Positions 23,047 to 34,234 of a stretch of 64,000 nt of DNA are shown one piece after another. Each line of letters begins with the position of its first letter. Within the stretch, counting starts at the first letter, position 1. Origin of the DNA: Coniferiporia sulphurascens (taxonomy: Eukaryota > Basidiomycota > Agaricomycetes > Hymenochaetales > Hymenochaetaceae); contig NBBA01000001.1 in NCBI GenBank assembly GCA_002794785.1, positions 3,286,001 to 3,350,000 on the forward strand. The letters run 5' to 3'. The translations under genes and the position numbers were made by a program. Below the pieces are notes generated by a model. It made no database searches and was not told the origin of the DNA. It saw only the letters and a list, made by a program, of their open reading frames with translations.

Positions 23047-24206
23047 CTATTTTCTTGCAAAAGTTATCTTTTTTTACATCGTTAGCACTAGTCCATAAAA
23101 ATCTGCACAAATAAATACCTACTTTGATTTTGTTCTCTCCATCCAGTTTGTAATTGTGCAACGCGTCCTTCGCCACGCTTGCGCTCCCCTCGTCCATATA
23201 TTCCACGAAGGCAATATCTTTTTTCGTAGGAATGAGACGCACTTCGTGAAGATTTGGATATCTACGCAAGAAATTAGTTCTGCTGAGGGACACGAAAACT
23301 CATTTGAGACATACTGAGAAAAAAGGGCCAGTAGCTGGTCTTTTGTAACGGTTTCTGGGAGATTTTGCAGGAATAAAATCTTGTTGGGGGGGAGGTATTC
23401 GTCCGGCATTTGGACAGCAGGACGCTTCGGCGCTGGTAAGGCCGTCGCACCATCGACTACAGCATATATGAGTACAGTGACTGATCTTGTCAAATCGAAA
23501 CAAACCTTCTGCCGCCATGCGCTTGGCCCTGATTTTCATCTTCAACGGGTTTGTATACCGTGTCGCCTCTGAAACAATGTGTAAGAAGTAGATTGAGCCC
23601 GCTGTCTGAATAGCCTACTCTTGTGTTCTAACCGGGAAGCCTTATGTTGCTCGAACCGCTCACTGTCGAGTTTTTTTACGACTGCGTCTGACCGCGACTT
23701 TGCGAACGAGATTTGCTATATAATGGACTTATAATCGCGGTCTTGTTATCGGCAACGCAGAATACATACCATGGGCTTTGAGTACAAGGGAAACCTGTTA
23801 ACTTCACGTTGCGCCTTTTTAGCCGCATCCGCGTTTGCAAACGAAACAAAAGCTTGTCCCCGCATGCGTAAATTGCTGTGCGCTACAACATCCAGAACGT
23901 CTCCGTAATTCTTGAATAGAGCACGCAATGTCTGTTTCATCACTGTAGGCAGAAAGGGGAGATTAGTGAAACAAGTTGAAATCTATGAAGATAACAAGTC
24001 CAACCGTCTAGCTTTATCCCCTCGTTCAGGTTCTGGATGTAGAGAGTTTCGGATATGCTTTCCGGAGGGGTAGAACCCGCAGCAGGGATAGCTGATGCAT
24101 CTGGGAGGGTGGAAGGGTTGACTGGAGTAGGTTGCGCGACCAGTTCCGGGGGAATGTCCATCGACACGATGGGTGCGGGAACGACGCCTTGCATAGAGTC
24201 TGCCAT
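23047..24206 (-). CDS. U1A/U2B''-type snRNP protein with two RRM domains
   Basis: Spliceosomal protein that binds U1 or U2 snRNA hairpins. The ATG at 24206 leads into a Pro-rich N-terminus, then RRM1: ETLYIQNLNEGIKL and, after an intron, LRALFKNYGDVLDVVAH, MRGQAFVSFA and FPLYSKPM. A basic linker follows. RRM2 has ILFLQNLPETVTKDQLLALFSQY and LIPTKKDIAFVEYMD. The last exon encodes only ITFARK and a stop (TAG read at 23049-23047), the usual ending of this family. The RNP motifs are intact. Whether it serves U1 or U2 cannot be told; many fungi carry a single protein for both. Only 134 bases separate its stop from that of the oxidase. Confidence 0.9.
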
Positions 24207-24488
24207 CTGTAATTTGGGCGGGCTCGTAGTATGCGTATGGTCACGATGAAGTCAGAAAAGCTGCTTGAGGCACGAGTCTGAAAAGGTAAGAGCTACGTAA
24301 TCAAATCATCGACTCTTGTGGCACTCTCGCGGCACTACTGCTGCGCATCCTGTTTTCCTTCAGTTTATTAAACGCACCGCTGCGGGTACAGCAAGACATC
24401 AAACACTTTAACCCCTTTTCTTGCTTAAACTCGCCCTTTCTTCTTGTATAATTCTCCGTCTACCTAGCCGCTTAAGGCATACATCACG

Positions 24489-25212
24489 ATGGGTCGCTGG
24501 ACGCAGTATGATGAGGTGCGTTCTGCACCCAGGGGCATACCTCGTCTGTTTTTTTGACTCAGGATTTGTGAATTTATAGGACGATTACCGCCTGCCCGAG
24601 GGCATGACACGAGTAGGGTACGACGCGGACACCCAGAAATACACGTTCAAGGACCAAAGTGGGAACTATTGGGAAGGACTGGCGGGTGCAGAATACGGAG
24701 AACTCAGGAAAGGTATGCCCCCTTACACATTGATATAGACACAATGTTCATTATTTTACCACTGGAGTTGGCGATGAGCAGGGCGGCAGTGCAGACCTTG
24801 AGGCGACTGCTCCAACGAGGGCGGACGGTTATTTATCTTTACCTGTAGCAGGTGTGAGTAGTTTTGATCATTATATTGTCCTGTTACCATTATTTGGTAC
24901 TGAAAATAATAAACACAGGGCGAGGTACTCCGCAACCGCAATAGGGACGCGTGGCGTCAACTGCTACCTTTCTTTCTAATTGTCATCGTCTTCCTCCTTC
25001 TTGTCTTTCGCTTGTCACCCTCAGTACTTAATACGCGCCCGTTTTCGTGTGTGGAACATAGCCGTCCGTACACGATACGGTCCGGGGACAGTTGCTGGTC
25101 GATTTCGAAGGAATACAGCACGACATTGGACGACCTTCGCACAATCAATCCTGACGTTGACTGCTCTGCGTTACAACCTGGCCAACACCTCTGCGTACCC
25201 GTGGACGATTGA
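24489..25212 (+). CDS. single-pass membrane protein with one LysM domain
   Basis: The ATG at 24489 begins a short exon (MGRWTQYDE). A soluble N-terminal part with MTRVGYDADTQKYTFKD follows, then a membrane segment (FFLIVIVFLLLVF, about 24966-25010). Outside it lies a single LysM (CBM50): YTIRSGDSCWSISKEYSTT, a middle with INPDVDC, and QPGQHLCVP before the stop. LysM domains bind chitin or other N-acetylglucosamine polymers. The arrangement, anchor first and LysM last, suggests a type II membrane protein with the LysM at the lumenal or outer side. Four exons. The gene is typical of Agaricomycetes, with function unknown beyond carbohydrate binding. Confidence 0.87.
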
Positions 25213-25585
25213 TTATCGGTGTGTGTGTATGATGCTGCGACGCAATGTCCGTGAATAAGCGCTTCAAGTTCATTGAAGTTTCCCGCTATTTCTTATTTTG
25301 AACATGCATATGTATATAAATGTATTATATTATTTGAACAGACACTTTTATCCACCGCCTACACACGGCTTTAAATTGTTTGTAAAACACACCAAGATAT
25401 GAGCTAGAATGGCATTAATTACTAAATAATATTAGCGGCGATCGGGTCATGGCCATTGACGTCATGAGATTTAATGGGCCGACGGGTCGGGTCGACAGAC
25501 TCCATTCCATGTTCAAAACCCAGCCGCCGAACTTCTTGTTTTTCCCCTCGCCAATTTCCCCCAGCTCCCCCTCTTCAAACACAGT
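25213..25585. other. intergenic region between LysM and MARVEL genes
   Basis: 373 bases between two plus-strand genes. AT-rich sequence (about 25300-25340) is likely the end of the first transcript. An open frame running into the next gene from 25449 begins upstream of the proposed ATG in another frame and has no family similarity. Confidence 0.45.
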
Positions 25586-26445
25586 ATGGTCGATTATAAC
25601 AGACACGTTCGCCGGGGTCACCCGGGTAAGTCGTCCTGTACTTTCGATTCACGCACCCCCGGCTTACATCGCCCTGTGCTTTTTTTCAAGTCATCTTCGG
25701 TCTCATGGTTTTCTTCGCTATTGTTGAGGTTCGTCATAATGTCGGTGTCTCCCTGAAGCCTTGTTAACACGGCTCCCCAGGGCATAATAACGGCTTGGCT
25801 CGCAGCGAGATATAGAACACATCACAATTACCCTTCCATAGCTGTTCGCGACAGGACGAGCTTCCTTGTCTTCACCTCCTGGTGGACCGTGCTCTTCGGC
25901 TCACTCTACATCGCGTTTTTCCTACACCGTTCGCTCTCGGGGTCTGTACTTGCAAGTGTCGGCTCACACGGTCTTTTGTGAATATACTTGTTGTCCCACT
26001 TGTTAATGTTGACTTACAAAGTGGCGTGTTCCGCAGTCTGATTCTTACGTGGATTTTTTGGACAGCGGGAGCCGCCAGCATCACGGCCGCGCTCGGGGGT
26101 GGTCACAACTGCAGGTAGCATTTTGTTCGTCTCATTTCATTGAGTAAACACTGATCGGTTGGTATACAGCACCATCGACTTTCAGTTACCTTACTGCAAC
26201 CAGCTTAATGCCGCAGAAGGTGAGTACCCAAGGACGTTCCCTCGTGAAGCTAGCTAAATATTAAATTACTTAGGTTTTGCGTGGGCCGTCTGGTACGTAG
26301 TGTTTTTTTCTTCTTACGACACCTATGCGTTACTAAAAGGGCCCCCATTCTTAGGATTTTTGTCACTCTAGCTCTCTTCGTGGTTCTTTTCCGAGGCTGC
26401 GTCTCGACGCGTCGTGGTGACGGCTTAAGGGGACAGCTTGCTTAA
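25586..26445 (+). CDS. MARVEL-like four-helix membrane protein
   Basis: Integral membrane protein of about 180 residues with the layout of fungal MARVEL proteins, which are tied to membrane apposition. The short N-terminus MVDYNRHVRRGHP leads into helix 1 (VIFGLMVFFAIVEGIITAWL). Helix 2 is in FLVFTSWWTVLFGSLYIAFF, helix 3 in LILTWIFWTAGAASITAAL, and helix 4 in the C-terminal IFVTLALFVVLF. The loop before helix 4 holds CNQLNAAEG. A 19-nt exon (26274-26292) encodes FAWAVW. Six or so exons join in frame to the TAA at 26443-26445. The third exon junction (around 25940-26021) is the least certain. It lies in tandem with the LysM gene. Confidence 0.82.
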
Positions 26446-26988
26446 TCCGATTTTACGACCTTACTGCACGAAATGCGTGATTATGATATAGGCCTGGTGG
26501 CCCGTGACGAACCTTTTTTGTCCTGGTTGTTATATTTTGTTGTGCATGCCAAAGTTTGTCGGTTTGTTCACAGTGTTTGTTTCGTTCTATTTGAATCGGA
26601 TGTTTTTCCGCTATTTGTTACGATGTCCTTTGTATACTTGAATACCATAAATCAAGTGCTTTTACTAATTACAAATTATCAATGGCGCAGCTGCAGGACC
26701 TTGTAGGAAGGAAGAATCTGTAGTGGTCGATGCCAATGCGAACCAGGCCTTTTCTTCACGAGCTTGAAGAAAGAGGACGCTATCCCAGAAAGGGTCTGCA
26801 AATGTGTCCCGCAATTACCCGGAAAGCAGCTCCGGCTGCCAAAGAGAAGCAAAAGGAACTCTCGACGCAAACTTTGAGATACATATACATACTATACATA
26901 GTTTGACGCAGGCGGTGTGCTATCAATACTTTATCTCTCCAACACAGTTACTCGAATATCTTGGTGACGTTATAACCCAAACAATTGC
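26446..26988. other. convergent intergenic region
   Basis: 543 bases between the ends of the MARVEL and TatD genes. T-rich sequence downstream of 26500 is likely 3' untranslated region. Short frames on both strands have no family likeness. No repeat was seen. Confidence 0.5.
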
Positions 26989-28178
26989 TCAATCAGACCA
27001 GTCCCAGTACTGGTCTCTTTCGCGTCTTTTCTTCACTCGCGGCGAGGTAGCGTCATGGTCTCCTTTCACAAAAGTCTCCCAATTGTGTTTCAGTTTGCGA
27101 ACTGCACCCCACTGACTTTCCTCGACTTCGTCATTCCAATGGTCTTCAACGGTCCATCCCTTTATTTCTGCCATGGTTATGAGCATTGCCCAAGTCCGGG
27201 ACCCACACTGACCAATCTCGTGGATATCGGATTCAACTAAAAGGCGGTCAGATGAAGCCATACTAATCAATTTACGGTGAGACGGAGAGCGCCCGTTGAT
27301 GGCTGTAGAGAGGGACAGGAAAATGTTGCTGTGTGATTTCTAGTGAATGTTGATTAAGTATATAGATAATTTGTGAAGAAGCTGAACGCACTTCGATCTC
27401 TATCCAAGTTTCAGGGCTGAGTCCGCAGCTGTGGAGATCGATGCTAATTCTGTTCCACTTCTGACCGTACGTGCCTTTTAGACGATTTAACAGCTCAAGG
27501 GTCGCCTTCTGTGACTTTACACTGTGAAAGCTGACGTTGCGTCTCATCTCCACGGCAAGAGCGAGTTGAGCCTCCACGACGGCAAGTTGATGTTCAAAAG
27601 GGATGGTAAAGGGAGATAATCTTCGCTGTTCGGCTTTGTAATCGTATGGTATGCGCGCTGATCTGTCTAAACCAACTTCCCCCAGCATGGCTCGAGGGAA
27701 GGCGCAGAAGTTGCGACGCAGCGTAGAGATACAGTCTTCCAAGGAAATTGGATCAGGGAGGCAAGGCATGAGCTCATTGAGCGTTCGTTGTTGCTTCTGG
27801 ATTGTTGAATCAGGGTCTGTGTCCGGGTCAGGAGTGGAGCCCACGAATAGCGAGCGATAGTGAGCTTCTTTTTCCGGTGGTGGTCCAGGAGAGAGGGAGA
27901 TCCAATGAGAAAACCATGGGTGATAACCTACCCAGACGGAATGGTGGAATACGACGATGAGATGGCTAGCGATCTAACTGACCGAAACACGGGACGACCT
28001 TGTCCGGGTACGAACGGGCAAGCTCCGCGACAAGACTCTGGTCGCTCTGGCGGGTGGCCATGGCACAGATTGTGATAGACAGCTCGTCCATTATACTTGG
28101 GGGAATTTCAGAATCAGTAGGATGGCAGTGAACATCAATGACATGTTTGAGGACATCCGCCGGGGGTGGGTTGAGCAT
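26989..28178 (-). CDS. TatD-family metal-dependent hydrolase
   Basis: TatD/Scn1-type hydrolase with a TIM-barrel metal site, a family that includes DNases acting on damaged or apoptotic DNA. The ATG at 28178 is preferred over a GTG further upstream. It is followed by VIDVHCHPTDSE, whose HxH forms the metal site. Next come YPDKVVPCFG and YHPWFSHW, then AMLGEVGLDRSARIP with the metal-bridging Glu, and FEHQLAVVEAQLALAVEM. After an intron follow VSFHSVKS and ISIDLHSCG. The C-terminal exon contains LLVESDIHE, where TatD proteins usually carry SD. At least three exons. It shares a 152-base promoter region with TRM5. Confidence 0.87.
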
Positions 28179-28330
28179 CACGGAGGCAGGGACGAGTCTT
28201 GAGACGCGGTCGCACACTTGTATTTTCTCTTAGTAGCGATCACCACATGCTGCGGGTGCCAAGACGGTTCAGGCTCGGGACGGCGAAAATCATTTCCTCC
28301 CCGGTATCTAGCTGGGTAACAACCTCTCAG

Positions 28331-30181
28331 ATGGCAACTCACACAACTGTTGCTTTGGATACAGCACCTCCTGTGCATCGCATCAATGAAGGTACACGTT
28401 CCATCGACAGGGATGCGTTTCGGAAATCAGTCCAAGTCCTTGCAGCGCGTGTCCCAGCTGCAAAAACAGGCAATTTGCTTCGAGCAGGCGTCCTAAGAAA
28501 GTGCGTCTCATCGCACATTCTCCTTAAGGCTGTTCCCAATTGTTGCTAGGTCTATACTGGATTTGCCCAAGATACGAAGTGTGGTCTCAGACGGCGAAAG
28601 TGACGACAGACGTCTCATCTTGTTGAAGGCTCATACAAAAGGTATGTGTTCGGTCTCTCAAAACGGTTTCCTGTACATGGTGTCTTAATGAAATTGTTGG
28701 CCCACTATTCTACTGGACCTCATAAGATAGACGAACTACCTACAGAGGCTGTTGAATATCTGGACAGTGAGGGAGCGTCATTCTCAACTCATGCCATCGA
28801 TCTCGATTATAGCTACTGGACTGCCGGTACGACCAATATTGATGTTCTATTGCACCTCCTGAAAAGTCTTCTGCAGATGAAATTTTACAGGCGACTCTCC
28901 CCGAAGAGCTGTGCGATAGGTCACCGACTGGTTTCGCGGCTACTGGCCACTTAGGTGTGTGTAAAGAAGTAATAGAACTATTGTCTCCGTTAATAAATAT
29001 AAACCAGCGCATTTGAACCTAAACGACGAGTACCTACCATTCAAAAATGTCATTGGACAGGTCATTATGGACGTAAGTCCAATTCGCGTCTCTGTCCCTT
29101 GATTACTCCCAATTTTGATAATCACTGAACAGAAAAATTCACGGATCCGGACTGTTGTCAACAAATTGGATAGCATACATGATCAATTTCGGTTTTTTGA
29201 AATGGAGCTGATCGCCGGGGAACCGGAGTTCATTGTCGAGCACGTGAGCAGCTGCGAGTAGTTGCAAACCACCTACATTGCTAATTTCTATCCGACAGCT
29301 TGAGTCGGACTGTCGCTTTACCTTCGACTTCAGAGAGGTCTACTGGAACTCTCGTTTGCATACGGAACATGAGCGCCTAGTTCAGCAGTTTGAGCCTAAG
29401 GATGGGATTGTGGCTGACGTCATGGCCGGTGTGGGTCCTTTTGCCGTACCAGCCGCTAAGAAGGGCTGCGCGGTGCTTGCGAACGACCTCAATCCGAATT
29501 GCGAAAAGTGGCACAGGGTAAACGTCGTCAACAATAATGTGCGTATTGGTTATCTATCGACGTCCATTTGTGACACTGAAAATCGACAGGTCTCTGATAA
29601 CTTACGCGTGTATTGTGAGGATGGTCGTGAATTTATTCGGACGTCCTTTAAGCGTGCCTTCCTCGAGCCCTTCCCTCCTTATGCTGGCAAGAAGGCGAGC
29701 AAGCGACAGCTAAAAGAGGGGCGCAAGAGACGACAAGAGAAGGTTGGGTTAGAAAAGATTGAAGGTCTTCCCAGTTCAGACAACCCCGCCCCCGGACAAC
29801 CAATGCGCAATCGGATCGCACATTTCGTTATGAATCTGCCCGACACGGCGATTGAATTTCTCGACGCATTCCGCGGGGTTTTGAAGGGCGCGGATCGGGA
29901 GTTGAGCGGACTTTATGAGACGATGCCGGTGATACACTGTCATTGCTTCACGCGTTTCCTTGAGCTTGGTGATGCGGAAGCGGACATAAGGAGGGTGTGT
30001 GAATTATTATTTTTTCGCCGCTATCGCCTTTAATTTTAATTTTATTCGCCAGAGAGTGGAGGCAGCGTTGGGGGGAAAGCTGGAGGACACGACTTTGCAC
30101 TTTGTGCGTTCCGTTGCACCGAACAAGGACATGTACTGTATTAGCTTTAGATTACCCCGGCGAGTGGCCTACGCACAATGA
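28331..30181 (+). CDS. TRM5: tRNA (guanine37-N1)-methyltransferase TRM5
   Basis: Makes m1G37 in cytosolic and mitochondrial tRNAs, which prevents +1 frameshifting. The ATG at 28331 starts an N-terminal region with RDAFRKSVQVLAARVP, then exons with LDLPKIRSVV and DEYLPFKNVIGQVIMD. The catalytic part carries FDFREVYWNSRLHTEHERL, the AdoMet motif DVMAGVGPFAVPAAKKG (near 29420), ANDLNPNCEKW, and the substrate motif NLPDTAIEFLDAFRG (near 29835). A Lys/Arg-rich insertion lies between. The C-terminus ends RRVAYAQ. About eight exons. All expected motifs are present, so it should be active. Confidence 0.93.
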
Positions 30182-30477
30182 GCGTCTTGCGAGGGTACTT
30201 ATATAATAGATAGATGTCCCATCCAATCTCGCTAGGGAGAAGTCGGAATAAAGCCGGTCCGGCCAATGATATACGTGTTACGTAACGAGTAAATCCGGGG
30301 AAAAGTTGGCAATTTGGCGTACGGCTCGGGCGTTGCAAGTTTCTTGTCCGCCATCTCGCCGACGAAAGCGAGGGGGAGCTTTCTCGCCGCACTTTCTTTA
30401 TTATTCTAGACTTTATTAGACGTGCTTGATCACGACAGCGTTGCTGATTTAGACCGTTAGACTTCACTACACCCACT

Positions 30478-33445
30478 ATGCTGCCCTTCCCGCTGCCTCG
30501 CGTTTTCACTCCCGTCTTAAACGACGACGGTCTTGCACCCTCTCCAGCCTCGACATCGCGAGCGCTCGGCGCGCTCTCTTCAATAACGAAAGTGGTTAAT
30601 GCCCCGGAGTCGGAGCTGAAACGATGGCGGAGGACATTTGACACGAATGCAAAGGCTACGGTCGGGGAAGAGAGGTAAGTACTATTTCTGTGTCAATCAA
30701 TACATAGTGTTCGCTGATGCAGTTGACTTGTTAGATTCCTAGACCGCAACTCCTTTGTGGATGCAATCGCGCCTAAGAGTGATCTATCGAAACTAGGCCG
30801 TGACCAGTTCTCCATCCTGTTCAAGGTTGCGGACGCCTCGAAGCGTGGTTTGGTCTCCTGGGACGACTTCGCTGTCTTCCAGACGATCCTTAAAAGGCCG
30901 GACGCAGATTACTGGATTGCCTTCCAATACTTTGACGTGTACGTAGATCGACTTGTTTATGGACCATGTACAATGTCTAATTTCAAATTATCCAGAGATT
31001 CATCTGGGACAATTACTTTTGACGAGTTTAAGAACGTTTTCTCCTCGAATCTCTGTCCTGATAGTATACCTTTTGATTTTGATTGGTACGCCAGGATAAT
31101 TCTTGGTTACCTTTCATTTGCAAGCCAATTGAAACAATGCCTTTTAGTGACTGGGTTAAATTATATCTGGGGAAGAAAGATGGGGCCCATGTTCTCGGCT
31201 GTGCGTATTTCTTTAAACTGTATCGCAATGTTGTTTACCAATTTACGCACGACACTCATGCATGGGGATGATACTCAGACAACGAGTTTACCCAGCTTAT
31301 GAAAGGGTTGCAAGGTGAACGTCTTCGTCAGGCTTTCAAATATCTAGATGACAATCAGGACGGATTCATTCGCCCTGATCAATTTAAACGGATTATTATG
31401 GTATGCGGACACGCGGATTGACTAATAGGTTACACTTAAACTCGTCTCGTTTTATCTAGGAATTGGCTGGGCATAAATTGTCTAATGGCGTCATTGAGAG
31501 ATTACCTACGCTATGCACACTGACTCCTGGAGGAAAGATATCTTATTCCGAAGTTATTGCCTTTCATAATGTTATCAGAGGTACGTAAGCTCTTTATTAC
31601 TGCCAGAGGGCGAGTTAAGAGTTAAGTTCTACATAGAGATGGACATGGTCGAACGGTGAGCAATATAAGAATATTTTTGGTTGAGGCTACCTAATCGTTG
31701 TGGCCCGTCGATTCCGCTCACAGCGTAATCCGGGAAGCGACCCGCAAGTCGAAGGATGGACGCATTGACCAATCTGATTTTTTGAATCACACGGCCTCTT
31801 CGACCCGCTATAACCTTTTCACGCCGATGGAGGCATCCATAATCTTCCACTTTGCGGGTCGTGGAGACGGCAGTCAGCGCCTCGCCCTCATAGACTTTGC
31901 CCAGCTCCTTGACCCTAGGTGGAAGGCGCCAAGCGAGGTAGATGAAACTGCTAAGCCGGCCTCTTCCTTCCTGTCCGGAGTTGCCCAGTCGGCGTATAGC
32001 TTTGTTCAAGGAGGAATGGCCGGGGCATTGGGGGCAACTATCGTTTATCCTATTGATCTTGGCGAGTACCCTATCCTCGTTAAAGTTGCTTTTCTGGACT
32101 GACCTTAAACTGGTTCCATTAGTAAAGACGCGGTGAGCTTGACAAGCTAGGTTTTTCTTGACCTAGTCTGACAATTTTATTTCTTCAGAATGCAGAATCA
32201 GAGGGGCAATGTTGTTGGTCAACTCCTATATAGAAATAGTCTTGATTGTGTACAGAAAGTCCTGCGCAACGAAGGGTTCTTGGGATTCTATCGCGGACTG
32301 GGTCCACAGCTGATCGTAAGCGAACATTAAACCTCGTGATGAGTAGGCTGACAATGGTTATCGGGACAGGGTGTTGCGCCTGAGAAGGCAATTAAGCTTG
32401 TCGTGAATGATTTGATCCGTGGGGCGGCGACAGATCCTGAAACCGGTCGTATAAAGCTTGGCTGGGAGATCGTTGCGGGAGGCTCTGCTGGAGGATGTCA
32501 AGTTGTGAGTTGCAATCCCGGACTTTTCGATAATTTAATCATCTTTGTCACGCAGATTTTTACAAACCCTTTAGAAATTGTGTACGTATCCTTTTTTCCC
32601 ACATGTTTTCATGCTTGTCTCACCGACTAACCATACTAGCAAAATTCGGTTACAAGTGGCTGGTGAAGCTGCTAAAGCAGAAGGGGCCATTCCCCGGGGC
32701 GCCGTTCATATTGTTCGACAACTGGGTTTGGTTGGACTTTATAAGGGTGCCTCTGCGTGTCTTCTGCGTGATATCCCATTCTCCGCCATATATTTCACGG
32801 CATACAATCATATGAAGAAAGATATCTACCAAGAAGGGTACAATGGCAAGAAGCTAAGTTTCATGGAGACTCTAATATCTGCAGGCGTGGCGTGCGTAGC
32901 TCGGATTGTAGCGCATTCGTAATTCTTTGGCTTACTGTGAAATTTTTACAGTGGAATGCCGGCGGCTTATTTGACGACCCCAGCAGGTATGCAACACATG
33001 CCTATACTAAACGAGTAAATGTAAAGCAATTCTTTCCTATAGATGTTGTCAAGACGAGACTTCAGGTAGAGGCAAGAAAAGGGCAGACTCATTATAAGGG
33101 CTTGGCTGATGCGTTCGTCAAAATCTGTGAGTTTCAATATCGGCTAGTAGTTTTGTGCTGTGCTGATGTCCAGATAGACCGAGAAGAAGGTTTTAAGGCC
33201 CTGTTTAAAGGGGGGCCGGCACGCGTTTTGCGCAGCAGTCCTCAATTCGGCTTTACACTTGTCGCCTATGAGTATCTTCATAAGGTGAGAGATCATTTCC
33301 TTGGAATAAACGCATGTAAACTGACGAACCGGACCGTGATGCTGCGTTGCCACGTTGTTCGTTGCTCCAGTATTTGCCGGTAAGCACTGTTCTCACGCCC
33401 GGGGCGCCTTTTCTACATCATCCAATGAGACGTTTACTGACTTGA
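30478..33445 (+). CDS. AGC1: mitochondrial calcium-regulated aspartate/glutamate carrier
   Basis: Inner-membrane exchanger of aspartate and glutamate (malate-aspartate shuttle). The N-terminal half (30478-31900) holds EF-hands, including [14 protein letters not shown] and [14 protein letters not shown], both with intact calcium ligands. The carrier half has the three mitochondrial carrier repeats: YPIDLVKTRMQNQR, TNPLEIVKIRLQ and [12 protein letters not shown]. It ends with [22 protein letters not shown] and a short tail. Two exons are unusually small: 31637-31655 (19 nt) and 32123-32132 (10 nt, coding the Lys of the first PIDLVK signature). The intron before the second has a GC donor (32062-32122). 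At least 12 exons. The short final exon to 33445 is a plausible but less secure ending. Confidence 0.9.
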
Positions 33446-34234
33446 TCACAACGACATCTTGCTTGGCGGTTTCCGTTTGATGAACAGTTCCCGTGGGAAG
33501 AGCATTCGAAGCAGGTGGTAAACTGCGCTTACGTCTGGGCCGGAAGACTTGGCGAAAGTGCGGGCGCGGAATGCTCTCAAGATTCTGCTGGACGTGCATG
33601 GAAATGTTGGGGGACGCTCGGCCTCGCCGTAGATGTAGAGTATCCGTGGTCGTCTCTTGGAATAATGTGCGACCTTAGATAGCCAATCATATCTTACGGG
33701 CCTGCCCTTGATCATCACTGTGCACTTTTAGCGAAATGCCTAGAGCGGGAACGAGGGAGCGGTAGCGCGCATACTCTAGCGAATACGCAACGATTTGATT
33801 TGCTTGTTGCCAGCCGAGATGTCCTGCCAATCATGACGGTCGCCATGGCCATGGCGGATCTAGTTGGACACGGACACGATCCATGCGAAGCCGCGTCCTC
33901 AAAAGCATCCTCTCCCCTCCTTTCTCTCCTTCACCCCCTCCCTCTTCGTCTTCGTCTTCGTTCTCTTTTAAAAATCCTTTTTTATATTCTTCTTTATTCT
34001 TTGGTGAGTCTCGGAGTTGATATCGTGCCATCTCGCACCACTTAACCGATATCATGTAGAACGCTTGCGTTCTTTTTTATATCAACTTTCTTTAGGTCGC
34101 CGCTGCGTCTATCTAGTCTGCTAGACAGTACTGCTCTGCCATCAAGCCCAGCGTAGACCGCTTGCATTCATTCATTCCCATTTGCCAACTTTTTTCTCCC
34201 TCCGCGTTTTACTTTTAATCACTCCCAGTTCATC
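33446..34234. promoter_or_regulatory. intergenic region with polypyrimidine promoter tract
   Basis: 789 bases between tandem plus-strand genes. A CT-rich tract with repeated TCTTCG units (about 33911-33970) lies upstream of the secreted-protein gene. Such tracts are frequent in promoters of highly expressed fungal genes. A second CT-rich stretch immediately precedes the ATG. Short minus-strand frames here are not convincing. Confidence 0.5.

Noticed and set aside
30147..30644. 165-codon minus-strand frame
   Set aside because: Overlaps the end of TRM5 and the first exon of the carrier on the opposite strand; a shadow frame.
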